DNA from: Flavobacterium sp. LHD-85
GTDB taxonomy: Bacteria; Bacteroidota; Bacteroidia; Flavobacteriales; Flavobacteriaceae
Assembly: GCF_030929595.1 (NCBI RefSeq)
Contig: NZ_JAVFVR010000004.1
Coordinates: forward strand, 186,001-250,000
Direction: 5' to 3'
Length of the DNA: 64,000 bases
This document shows positions 10,208 to 18,074 of this stretch, piece by piece. The position numbers and the translations under genes are program-made. Position 1 is the first letter of the stretch. Each line of letters opens with the position of its first letter. The notes beneath the pieces were generated by a model that was given only the letters and a program-made list of their open reading frames with translations, made no database searches and was not told the origin of the DNA.

Positions 10208-10852
10208 TTAAGAATGTTTTACAGAAATAGATTCTAGTATGTTCGCAACACTCTTACATTTATCTGTTGCTGATTCTAAAACAGATAACACTTCTTTATA
10301 TTTAATAATATTTTTAGCGTCTGTTTCGTTTTCAAAAATTTCAAAAACTGCTTTGTTATAAACGTTATCAGATTTGTTTTCTAGTTTGTTAATTCTAGCA
10401 CACGCATCTTTAATAACTTTAAAGTTTTGTAAGTTTCTCAACTCTTTTACTGCACTGTCAATGTTTTGACAAGCTTCAAGGTTGATTTCTGTCATTTTTC
10501 TGATAGATTTTGTAATCTTATCAACTTGATACAATCTCATACGGCTAGATGCACCGTGAAGGTAATCTGCAACGTTGTCAATTGAAGTAATTAACGTATG
10601 AATATCTTCTCTGTCAAACGGCGTAATAAAGTTTCTGCTTAACTCTAAGTTAGTCTGACGAGTAATGTCTTCTCCTTTTTGTTCTAATTCGTCAATCTTT
10701 TGAAAAAGAATTTCTCTTTCTTTTAATGGTAAATTTACAGCTTCGTGTAAGTTAGAAGCTAATTCAATTAAATTGCTTGAAGCTTCTTCAAAAAGTGGAA
10801 AGAATTTTTTGTCTTTCGGCACTAAAAATTGGAAAATACTGTTTATTGACAT
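10208..10852 (-). CDS. DUF47 (PhoU-like) phosphate-transport accessory protein
   Basis: The 214-residue all-helical protein has the DUF47 features: FEEASSNLIELASNLHEAV near the start, LEQKGEDITRQTNLELSRNFITPFDREDIHTL in the middle, and a repeat of the same PhoU-like pattern (INKLENKSDNVYNKAVFEIFENE) in the second half. DUF47 proteins are encoded with PiT transporters and are thought to control them. Here it is the first gene of that pair. No signal peptide is visible, so it should act in the cytoplasm. Confidence 0.9.
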   Translation of the reverse strand: MSINSIFQFLVPKDKKFFPLFEEASSNLIELASNLHEAVNLPLKEREILFQKIDELEQKGEDITRQTNLELSRNFITPFDREDIHTLITSIDNVADYLHGASSRMRLYQVDKITKSIRKMTEINLEACQNIDSAVKELRNLQNFKVIKDACARINKLENKSDNVYNKAVFEIFENETDAKNIIKYKEVLSVLESATDKCKSVANILESISVKHS

Positions 10853-10901
10853 TGTTTTATTTTTGATAGCGCAAAATTACCTTCAATAACACGTTTCAGT
10901 G

Positions 10902-12416
10902 TTAAGCCATTGTTAACAAATCGTTTTCAATTTGAAAACTCGAAAGGAATAAAACCGTGTTTTCTATGTCATTATGTAAGATTCTATCTTCTTTTACCAA
11001 AGGCACAACTTCTCTGTAGCTGTTTAAGAACATTTCGATAAAACCACTTGATTTTAAAGGCTCTCTATAAGCAATTGCCTGAGATGCATTTAATAATTCG
11101 ATCGCTAGAATACGCTCCAAATTATCAAGAATACGTAAGGCTTTTGTAGCACCGTTTGCTCCCATACTCACGTGATCTTCCTGTCCGTTGCTTGAAACAA
11201 TGCTATCAATACTCGCTGGCGTTGCCAATTGTTTGTTCTGACTTGCAATACTTGCTGCAGTATATTGCGGAATCATAAATCCTGAATTTAATCCTGGATT
11301 GTCTACCAAAAATGCTGGAAGATTTCTCAATCCTGAAATTAACTGATACGTTCTTCTTTCAGAAATGCTTCCTAATTCTGCCAAAGCAATTGCCATAAAG
11401 TCTAAAGCCAATGCTAAAGGCTGTCCGTGGAAATTTCCTCCAGAAATAATCTGATCGGCTTCTATAAATATATTAGGATTATCTGTAACTGAGTTGATTT
11501 CTGTTTTGAATACTTTTCGAACATAATCAATTGCGTCTTTTGAAGCTCCATGAACCTGCGGCATACAACGGAAAGAATACGGATCCTGAACGTGTTTCTT
11601 TTCTTGAGTGATAATTTCACTTCCGTCTAAGAATTCAGTGATTCTTTGTGCGGTTACGATTTGCCCTTTATGCGGACGTATATAATGTATCAATTCGTTA
11701 AATGGCTCAATTCTTCCATCAAAACCTTCTAATGAAATAGTTCCGATTAAATCTGCCAAGTACGAATATTTATAAGCTTTAATTAAAATGTGGGCTCCAT
11801 AAGCACTCATAAACTGAGTTCCGTTCAATAAAGCCAAACCTTCTTTTGACTGTAAAACGATTGGCTCCCAATTAAACTGCTTCAAAATTTCAGCAGAAGC
11901 TACTTTTTTTCCTTCAAACAATACAATTCCTTCTCCAATTAAAGGCAAAGATAAATGTGCCAATGGCGCTAAATCTCCAGAAGCTCCAAGCGAACCTTGA
12001 GTATATATTATTGGCAGAATATCATTATTGTAAAAGTCAACCAAACGCTGCAAAGTGATCAATTGAACTCCTGAATGTCCATAGCTTAAAGATTGGATTT
12101 TAAGCAACAACATCATTTTTACAATTTCTGCAGGAACTTCTTCACCTGTACCGCAAGAGTGCGATTTTACAAGATTTTCTTGAAGTTTAGATAAATTCTC
12201 ATTAGAGATTTTCACACTATATAAAGACCCGAAACCTGTATTGATACCATAAATTGGTGCAGTATGCGATGCCATTTTCTTATCTAAATAATCGCGGCAT
12301 TTCTGAACATTTACTTTAGCTTCTTCAGATAATTCAAGCACTTTATTTTGACTTAAAATTTCTTGTAATGTTTCTAAAGTAATCGTTTCTGAACTTATAT
12401 AATGAATCTCTCTCAT
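10902..12416 (-). CDS. hutH: Histidine ammonia-lyase
   Basis: Converts L-histidine to trans-urocanate and ammonia, the first step of histidine degradation. The MIO cofactor triad Ala-Ser-Gly is at 145-147 in GSLGASGDLAPLAHL. The N-terminal YGINTGFGSL and the later SSNGQEDHVSMGANGA and PQVHGASKDA motifs are also present. The 504-residue length matches the family (about 510). The usual partners hutU, hutI and hutG are not adjacent, and a HutD homologue sits 10 kb away. An aromatic ammonia-lyase of the same superfamily is possible, but the sequence reads as HutH. Confidence 0.93.
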   Translation of the reverse strand: MREIHYISSETITLETLQEILSQNKVLELSEEAKVNVQKCRDYLDKKMASHTAPIYGINTGFGSLYSVKISNENLSKLQENLVKSHSCGTGEEVPAEIVKMMLLLKIQSLSYGHSGVQLITLQRLVDFYNNDILPIIYTQGSLGASGDLAPLAHLSLPLIGEGIVLFEGKKVASAEILKQFNWEPIVLQSKEGLALLNGTQFMSAYGAHILIKAYKYSYLADLIGTISLEGFDGRIEPFNELIHYIRPHKGQIVTAQRITEFLDGSEIITQEKKHVQDPYSFRCMPQVHGASKDAIDYVRKVFKTEINSVTDNPNIFIEADQIISGGNFHGQPLALALDFMAIALAELGSISERRTYQLISGLRNLPAFLVDNPGLNSGFMIPQYTAASIASQNKQLATPASIDSIVSSNGQEDHVSMGANGATKALRILDNLERILAIELLNASQAIAYREPLKSSGFIEMFLNSYREVVPLVKEDRILHNDIENTVLFLSSFQIENDLLTMA

Positions 12417-12770
12417 GATGATTTTAAATTTTAAACGCCAAAATTCAACAAATCAATATTAAAAAGCAACATTTTATCACAATAATTAAGATTTCTATAA
12501 AAGCTCTTAACATACTTTAAACCGCTATTCAAATCAAAACATCTCTTTTTTACCCGTTTTTTATATGTTTTTAAGCTAAACATCAATCCTTTGCAAAGGT
12601 TCATTCCATAAAAATTGCTGTTCAAAATATGCCAAAACATCAATTTAACATATTCAATTTTAACAAATACTCAATATTGATTTATAGAGATTTGAATTAT
12701 TAAAATATTCGCAAAAAAGCTTTTTGGGTTTTTAACTCTTGTAAAAAGCTGTACTTTTGAAAAATCAAAA
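12417..12770. other. AT-rich divergent intergenic region between hutH and the thr leader
   Basis: 354 bases with no supported gene. The right end carries the thr leader promoter. The rest is AT-rich with no hairpin or repeat that I trust. Confidence 0.5.
12752..12759 (+). promoter_or_regulatory. Candidate -7 element of the thr operon leader
   Basis: TACTTTTG fits TAnnTTTG and ends 11 bases before the leader-peptide ATG, so the transcript would start almost at that ATG. No well-spaced TTTG is obvious at -33. Confidence 0.55.
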
Positions 12771-12875
12771 ATGAAAAGTAACAGCATAAAATATCAATCT
12801 ACAATTATTACAGCTCAAACAGGAGTTGCAATTGCTGCTACCATTATTACTACTACAACTACTACTACCCCTTAG
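12771..12875 (+). CDS. thrL: Threonine (and isoleucine) attenuator leader peptide
   Basis: A 34-codon frame starting MKSNSIKYQS and ending in TIITTTTTTTP: seven consecutive Thr codons, then Pro and TAG. Ten of its residues are Thr and six are Ile, the two end products controlled by the aspartate pathway. It lies 180 bases before thrA on the same strand and directly after a -7 element. This is the layout of a classical leader peptide, where ribosome stalling on scarce Thr-tRNA would alter folding of the mRNA downstream. Assignment rests on composition and position. Homology is not expected at this length. Confidence 0.85.
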   Translation: MKSNSIKYQSTIITAQTGVAIAATIITTTTTTTP

Positions 12876-12920
12876 GGGTATACATTTTTACATATAATCC
12901 TAGGTTACCTATACTTTTTT
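12868..12920 (+). promoter_or_regulatory. Thr attenuator: alternative hairpins and T-run
   Basis: The end of the leader frame forms a CCCC-TTA-GGGG hairpin (12868-12878) around its stop codon. Downstream, GTATA (12878-12882) can pair with TATAC (12910-12914), extended by G-U pairs into the T6 run at 12915-12920, and a smaller TAGG/CCTA hairpin lies at 12901-12911. The T-run with mutually exclusive stems suggests an intrinsic attenuator. The exact terminator stem is weak by eye. Confidence 0.55.
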
Positions 12921-12971
12921 CTTGAAAGAAGAGAGTTATTGGATACATAAAAAACATTTACAAAAAAAGTC

Positions 12972-13040
12972 GCAGTTTTCAGTTTCAGTTCACAGTTGAT
13001 AACCTTTGAACCTTTGTCACTCAAAATCTTTGCACCTTAT
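12972..13040. repeat. Short-period intergenic repeat before thrA
   Basis: Degenerate copies of CAGTTT-like units (12974-13000) followed by CCTTTGAA/CCTTTGTC octamers (13003-13019). It is one of at least ten intergenic tracts of this type in the window, and lies between the attenuator and the thrA start. Confidence 0.6.
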
Positions 13041-13058
13041 TAAAAAATATCATACAAA

Positions 13059-15506
13059 ATGAAAGTATTAAAATTTGGCGGAACTTCGGTAGCCAATGCT
13101 CAAAATATAAAACTCGTTCTCGAAATTGTCAATCAAAAAGCAAAACAGGATCAACTCGTTGTAGTAGTTTCTGCTTTAAGCAAAGTAACTGATTTACTGC
13201 AATTGGCAGCGGCAAAAGCAGCGGCAAACGACGAAAGCTTTAGAGAGGTTGTGGCTGAAATCGAGAAAAAACACCTTGACACACTTAAAGAACTTATTCC
13301 CGTTAGCGAACAAAGCAGTCTTTTAAGCCATGTAAAAAGAATCATCAACCATTTAGAAACTTTATTGGACGGCTGTTTCTTGCTTGGCGAATTATCTCCA
13401 AGAACTGCCGATACTATTTTAAGTTTTGGAGAATTGCTATCGTCATTCATTATTGCTAAAGCCTATGAGCAAATCAGCAAAGATGCAGTTTATAAAGACA
13501 GCCGTGAATTAATTAAAACAGATAATAACTTCGGAAAAGCGGTTGTAAACTTCGAAGTTTCGAATAAATTAATTCAGGAATATTTTGCTGAAAACAAAGC
13601 CAAAATCAACATCATGCCTGGATTTATTGCGCAGACTCTTGACGGAATCACTTCGACTTTAGGACGCGGAGGTTCTGATTATACTGCTGCCATTATCGCT
13701 GGAGCAATCAACGCTGAACAATTGGAAATCTGGACTGACGTAAACGGAATGTTTACTGCCAACCCTAAAATTGTGAAACAAGCACAGCCAATTGCAAATA
13801 TCTCTTATCAAGAAGCGATGGAATTGTCGCACTTTGGAGCAAAAGTTTTGTATCCGCCAACAATTCAGCCGGTTTTAAGAAAAAATATTCCAATTTTAAT
13901 CAAAAATACTTTTGAACCAGAAGCTGAGGGAACTTTGATTTCGAATCAGATTTCATCAAAAGATACCGTTGTAAAAGGAATTAGCCATATCGATCATATT
14001 TCGCTTTTAACTTTAGAGGGTCCAGGAATGATTGGAGTTGCAGGTTCATCAAGACGTTTGTTCGAAGTATTATCTCAAGAAAAAATCAACGTTATTTTTA
14101 TTACTCAAGCTTCTTCTGAGCATTCAATTTGTATCGGAATTTTGAATTCTGATGCTGATAATGCCGAAGCTGCGATTAATAGAGCTTTTGAAATCGAAAT
14201 TTCACAAAACAAAATCGATCCTTGTTATGTAGAAAAAGACCTTTGCATTATTGCTCTAGTTGGTGAAAACATGAAAAATCATCAAGGTTTAAGCGGAAGA
14301 ATGTTCAGCACTTTAGGAAAAAACAACGTAAACATTCGTGCGATTGCGCAAGGTGCTTCTGAAAGAAATATCTCGACTGTAATCAACGAAAGAGACGTTA
14401 AAAAAGCGTTGAATACTTTACACGAAAATTTCTTCGAAGAAAACACAAAACAGCTGAACTTATTTGTAATGGGAGTTGGAAATGTGGGTGAAAAATTCAT
14501 CGAACAGATCCACAATCAAAGAAAGTTTTTAAAAGACAATTTAAAGATCAACGTTCGCGTAATTGCTTTGTCTAATTCTAGAAAAATGATTTTTGATGAA
14601 GACGGAATTTCATTAAAAAATTGGGAGGCCGCTTTAAGCGAAGGAGAACCTGCAAGTATAGACGGATTCATCAAACGTGCGGAAGAATTGAATTTACGCA
14701 ACAGTATTTTTGTAGACATCACTGCAAATGCAACGGTTTCTGAAGCATACGAGAAATTCTTAAAAGAAAGTATTGCCGTTGTAACTTGCAACAAAATTGC
14801 TTGTTCTTCTGCTTATGACAATTATAAAAAATTAAAAAGCTTATCTCGCCAATACAATGCTCCTTTCTTGTTTGAAACAAATGTTGGTGCTGGATTGCCA
14901 ATTATTGATACGGTAAAAAATCTGATTGCATCTGGAGATAAAGTGCACAAAATTCAGGCGGTTTTATCTGGAAGTTTGAACTTTATTTTCAACAACTTTG
15001 ACGAAAACAACTCTTTCCACGATGTGGTAAAAGAAGCTGGAGTTCAAGGTTTCACAGAACCAGATCCAAAAATCGATTTAAGCGGGATCGACGTAGCGCG
15101 TAAAATCCTAATCTTAATTCGCGAAAGCGGTTACGAAATGGATATTGACGCCATTGCAAACGAATCATTCTTGCCAGCAGAATGTTTAGCAACAACAAAC
15201 AACGAAGATTTCTTCGCATCGTTAATCAAACACGCTGCTCATTTTGAGAACATTTATAAAGAAGCTTTAGCCAAAGATTCAAGATTGAAATACGTAGCGC
15301 AATTCGAAAACGGAAATGCAAGCGTAGGTCTGCAATTCATCCCGAAAGATCATCCTTTCTACAATCTGGAAGGAAAAGACAATATCGTATTGTTCTACAC
15401 AGATCGTTACGTAGACCAACCTTTATTGATCAAAGGAGCTGGTGCCGGAGCAGCGGTAACAGCATCAGGAATTTTTGCTGACGTTATTCGAATAGGTAAT
15501 GTTTAG
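13059..15506 (+). CDS. thrA: Bifunctional aspartokinase/homoserine dehydrogenase I
   Basis: Catalyses the first and third steps from aspartate to threonine. The 815 residues hold an aspartokinase domain (about 1-290, start MKVLKFGGTSVANAQN) and a tandem ACT regulatory region (about 310-460, with GMIGVAGSSRRLFEVL and GLSGRMFSTLGKNNVNIRAIAQGAS). The NAD(P)-dependent homoserine dehydrogenase follows (about 463-815, with GVGNVG near 470 and the LSGSLNFIFNNF and GFTEPDPKIDLSGIDVARK motifs). Length and fusion match E. coli ThrA. It heads thrA-thrB-thrC and is preceded by the leader peptide, so expression probably follows threonine supply. Feedback inhibition is expected from the ACT domains. Confidence 0.97.
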   Translation: MKVLKFGGTSVANAQNIKLVLEIVNQKAKQDQLVVVVSALSKVTDLLQLAAAKAAANDESFREVVAEIEKKHLDTLKELIPVSEQSSLLSHVKRIINHLETLLDGCFLLGELSPRTADTILSFGELLSSFIIAKAYEQISKDAVYKDSRELIKTDNNFGKAVVNFEVSNKLIQEYFAENKAKINIMPGFIAQTLDGITSTLGRGGSDYTAAIIAGAINAEQLEIWTDVNGMFTANPKIVKQAQPIANISYQEAMELSHFGAKVLYPPTIQPVLRKNIPILIKNTFEPEAEGTLISNQISSKDTVVKGISHIDHISLLTLEGPGMIGVAGSSRRLFEVLSQEKINVIFITQASSEHSICIGILNSDADNAEAAINRAFEIEISQNKIDPCYVEKDLCIIALVGENMKNHQGLSGRMFSTLGKNNVNIRAIAQGASERNISTVINERDVKKALNTLHENFFEENTKQLNLFVMGVGNVGEKFIEQIHNQRKFLKDNLKINVRVIALSNSRKMIFDEDGISLKNWEAALSEGEPASIDGFIKRAEELNLRNSIFVDITANATVSEAYEKFLKESIAVVTCNKIACSSAYDNYKKLKSLSRQYNAPFLFETNVGAGLPIIDTVKNLIASGDKVHKIQAVLSGSLNFIFNNFDENNSFHDVVKEAGVQGFTEPDPKIDLSGIDVARKILILIRESGYEMDIDAIANESFLPAECLATTNNEDFFASLIKHAAHFENIYKEALAKDSRLKYVAQFENGNASVGLQFIPKDHPFYNLEGKDNIVLFYTDRYVDQPLLIKGAGAGAAVTASGIFADVIRIGNV

Positions 15507-15621
15507 CCACTAAGACACTAAGACGCTAAGTTTCTAAGTTTTTTTTTATACTTAGCATCTTAGAAACTTAGTATCTCAGAAACTATAAAAATAAACTTTG
15601 TGACTTTGTGCCTTCGTGGCA
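15507..15621. repeat. 8-bp-periodic palindromic element between thrA and thrB
   Basis: The left arm reads as octamers CTAAGACA, CTAAGACG, CTAAGTTT, CTAAGTTT. The right arm is its imperfect complement, ending CTTTGTGCCTTCGTGGC. GCCAC and GTGGC close the element. An inner stem pairs CTAAGTTTCTAAG with CTTAGAAACTTAG. It occupies the whole thrA-thrB gap and would form a long hairpin in the operon mRNA. Confidence 0.7.
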
Positions 15622-15633
15622 AAAACCAAAAAA

Positions 15634-16557
15634 ATGAAAGAAATAAAATTATTCTGTCCAGCTACAATTGCCAACCTCTCATGCGGATTTGACGTATTGG
15701 GACTTTGCTTAGACAATGCGGGCGATGAAATGATTGTTCGAAAAGTCGATCAAAAAGGAGTTCGAATCACTAAAATTGTCGGTGCCGATTTGCCTTTGGA
15801 AACCGAGAAAAACGTTTCTGGAGTTGCGGCTTTGGCAATGCTTGAAACTTTAGACGAATTGGACTTCGGATTCGAAATCGAAATTTATAAAAACATCAAA
15901 GCGGGAAGCGGTATCGGAAGCAGTGCTGCAAGTTCTGCTGGAGCGGTTTTCGGAATCAATGAATTATTGGGAAGACCGTATTCTCGTAAAGATTTGGTTC
16001 AGTTTGCGATGCAGGGCGAGAAATTAGCCAGCGGAAACGCGCATGCCGACAACGTTGCTCCTGCCCTTTTAGGCGGATTTACTTTGGTAAGAAGCTACGC
16101 GCCACTTGATATTATAAGAATAGACAGTCCAGAGGAATTGTACGCAACAGTTGTTCACCCGCAAATTGAATTGAAAACTTCTGACGCACGTTCGGTTTTG
16201 AAACAAAACGTTTCTCTAAAAAGCGCCATCATGCAATGGGGAAATGTAGGCGGATTAGTTGCAGGACTTTATACCAAAGATTACGAATTAATCGGACGTT
16301 CGCTTCATGATGAAATCGTTGAGCCTTTAAGAAGTGTTTTAATTCCAGGTTTCGACCAAATCAAACAAACGGCTTACGAAAACGGTGCTTTAGGTTCTGG
16401 AATTTCAGGTTCTGGTCCATCAATCTTCGCTTTAAGCCGAGGAAAAAACACCGCCGACCAAATCGCAAAAGCCATGAGCGACGTTTACGAAAAAATGAAT
16501 TTACCATATGAAATTCACGTCTCGAAAATTAATCCGGATGGCGTAAGAATTATATAA
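15634..16557 (+). CDS. thrB: Homoserine kinase
   Basis: Phosphorylates homoserine to O-phosphohomoserine with ATP. The 307-residue GHMP-family protein has the N-terminal CPATIANLSCGFDVLGLCLD, the ATP-binding loop IKAGSGIGSSAASSAGAVFG (about 88-107), and the C-terminal GALGSGISGSGPSIFALS. The start is placed at 15634. A GTG 18 bases upstream is in frame, but its codons lie inside the repeat element and add a non-conserved MAKTKK. It is the middle gene of the thr operon, separated from thrA by the palindromic element. Confidence 0.96.
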   Translation: MKEIKLFCPATIANLSCGFDVLGLCLDNAGDEMIVRKVDQKGVRITKIVGADLPLETEKNVSGVAALAMLETLDELDFGFEIEIYKNIKAGSGIGSSAASSAGAVFGINELLGRPYSRKDLVQFAMQGEKLASGNAHADNVAPALLGGFTLVRSYAPLDIIRIDSPEELYATVVHPQIELKTSDARSVLKQNVSLKSAIMQWGNVGGLVAGLYTKDYELIGRSLHDEIVEPLRSVLIPGFDQIKQTAYENGALGSGISGSGPSIFALSRGKNTADQIAKAMSDVYEKMNLPYEIHVSKINPDGVRII

Positions 16558-16643
16558 AACAAGTAACTAGTACTTAGTAATTAGTCCTTAGCTTCAAAAA
16601 CTAAAGACTAATCACTAGGGACTAATCACTAATCACTAAAATA
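16558..16643. repeat. Palindromic short-period element between thrB and thrC
   Basis: The left arm (ACTTAGTAATTAGTCCTTAG, 16574-16593) is an imperfect complement of the right arm, built from ACTAATC units with period 7-8 (CTAAAGACTAATCACTAGGG, about 16602-16621, then two further ACTAATC-type units). The whole gap is one potential hairpin, the second such element inside this operon. Confidence 0.65.
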
Positions 16644-17936
16644 ATGAAATACTACAGTTTAAACCATAATGCCCCAAAAGTTTCTTTTCAAGAAGCTGTT
16701 ATACAAGGATTAGCAACTGACAAAGGATTATATTTCCCAGAAAGCATTACACCGCTTGATCCTTCTTTTTTTGATGAAATCGAAAGTTTAAGTGACGAAG
16801 AAATTGCTTTTGAAGCGATTAAACAATTTGTTGGCGACGAAATCCCAGCAGAAAAACTAAAAGAAATCATTGCCGAAACTTTAGTTTTTGATTTTCCAGT
16901 AGTGAAAGTCGAAGACGGAATCTATTCGTTAGAATTATTTCACGGGCCGACAATGGCTTTTAAAGACGTTGGAGCGCGTTTTATGTCACGTTGTTTGGGC
17001 TATTTCAATAAAGACAAAAAAGACGCTAAAAACACGGTTTTAGTAGCGACTTCCGGAGATACAGGCGGAGCGGTTGCGAGCGGATTTCTAGGCGTTGACG
17101 GCGTTAATGTTGTGATTTTATATCCGTCTGGAAAAGTGAGCGATATTCAGGAAAAACAATTGACTACTTTAGGGCAAAACATAAAAGCACTAGAAGTTGA
17201 CGGTGTTTTTGACGATTGTCAGGATATGGTAAAAAAAGCGTTTTTAGATGAAACTTTAGCGCATAAAAACCTGACTTCGGCGAATTCTATCAATATTGCG
17301 CGCTGGTTACCTCAAATGTTTTATTTCTTCTTTGCTTACAAAGCGTTGAAAAGCCAAAACAAACCTTTAGTTTTCTCTTGCCCAAGCGGAAACTTCGGGA
17401 ATATCTGTGCCGGAATTATGGCAAAGAAATTAGGTTTACCAATTGAACATTTCGTTGCTTCTACAAACGTAAACGACACCGTGCCAAGATTCTTAGAAAA
17501 CGGAAAATACGACCCGAAACCTTCTAAAGCAACAATTTCTAACGCAATGGACGTTGGAAACCCAAGCAACTTTATTAGAATTCAGGAATTGTACAATAAT
17601 GACTTAAAAGCTTTCGAAAAAGACTTTTCTTCTTATAGTTATACGGATGAAGAAACGCTTGAAGCAATGAAACACATCTACAATCTACCTGAAGGTTATA
17701 TCGCAGAACCGCACGGCGCTGTTGGTTATTTAGGTTTGAAAAAAGAACTGGAGAAACACCCTAACGCCATTGGTATTTTCTTAGAAACAGCGCATCCTAT
17801 TAAATTCTTAGATGTTGTTGAACCGGCTTTAGGAATTACACTTCCGATACCTGCTCAAATTGAGAGTGTTATTAATGAGGAGAAAGTTAGTGTGAAGATT
17901 GGGACTTATGAGGAGTTGAAAGCTTTCTTGGGGTAA
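16644..17936 (+). CDS. thrC: Threonine synthase
   Basis: PLP enzyme converting O-phosphohomoserine to threonine. The 430-residue protein starts MKYYSLNHNAPKVSFQEAV, typical of the short bacterial type. The PLP lysine lies in GPTMAFKDVGARFM (about residue 107), the phosphate-binding loop is ATSGDTGGAVASGF, and the substrate loop is FSCPSGNFGNICAGIMA. It is the last gene of the operon and is followed by a perfect-palindrome terminator. Confidence 0.97.
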   Translation: MKYYSLNHNAPKVSFQEAVIQGLATDKGLYFPESITPLDPSFFDEIESLSDEEIAFEAIKQFVGDEIPAEKLKEIIAETLVFDFPVVKVEDGIYSLELFHGPTMAFKDVGARFMSRCLGYFNKDKKDAKNTVLVATSGDTGGAVASGFLGVDGVNVVILYPSGKVSDIQEKQLTTLGQNIKALEVDGVFDDCQDMVKKAFLDETLAHKNLTSANSINIARWLPQMFYFFFAYKALKSQNKPLVFSCPSGNFGNICAGIMAKKLGLPIEHFVASTNVNDTVPRFLENGKYDPKPSKATISNAMDVGNPSNFIRIQELYNNDLKAFEKDFSSYSYTDEETLEAMKHIYNLPEGYIAEPHGAVGYLGLKKELEKHPNAIGIFLETAHPIKFLDVVEPALGITLPIPAQIESVINEEKVSVKIGTYEELKAFLG

Positions 17937-17965
17937 CAATTTATCTCTTAGCAAAATTCTATACA

Positions 17966-18004
17966 TAAACCGATTAAAATATTTTAATCGGTTTATTTTA
18001 TTTA
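17966..18004 (+). terminator. Terminator of the thr operon
   Basis: A perfect 30-base palindrome at 17966-17995 (TAAACCGATTAAAAT and its complement) followed by TTTTATTT. Confidence 0.8.
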
Positions 18005-18049
18005 AAATCTATTTTTTGTAGTACTCATTCTAATTAACACGAATTAATT

Positions 18050-18057
18050 TATATTTG
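18050..18057 (+). promoter_or_regulatory. Candidate -7 element of the LRR-Roc-COR gene
   Basis: TATATTTG matches TAnnTTTG and ends 17 bases before the ATG. The gene therefore has its own promoter after the thr terminator. Confidence 0.5.
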
Positions 18058-18074
18058 AAAAAGAAAAGCACAAC

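Noticed and set aside
12431..12643. 70-residue minus-strand frame upstream of hutH
   Set aside because: AT-rich, no conserved features, and within the probable hutH promoter region.
15616..15633. Upstream GTG start for thrB
   Set aside because: These codons lie in the palindromic element (end of the CTTCGTGGC arm), and homoserine kinases begin near the MKEIKLFCPATIAN segment.
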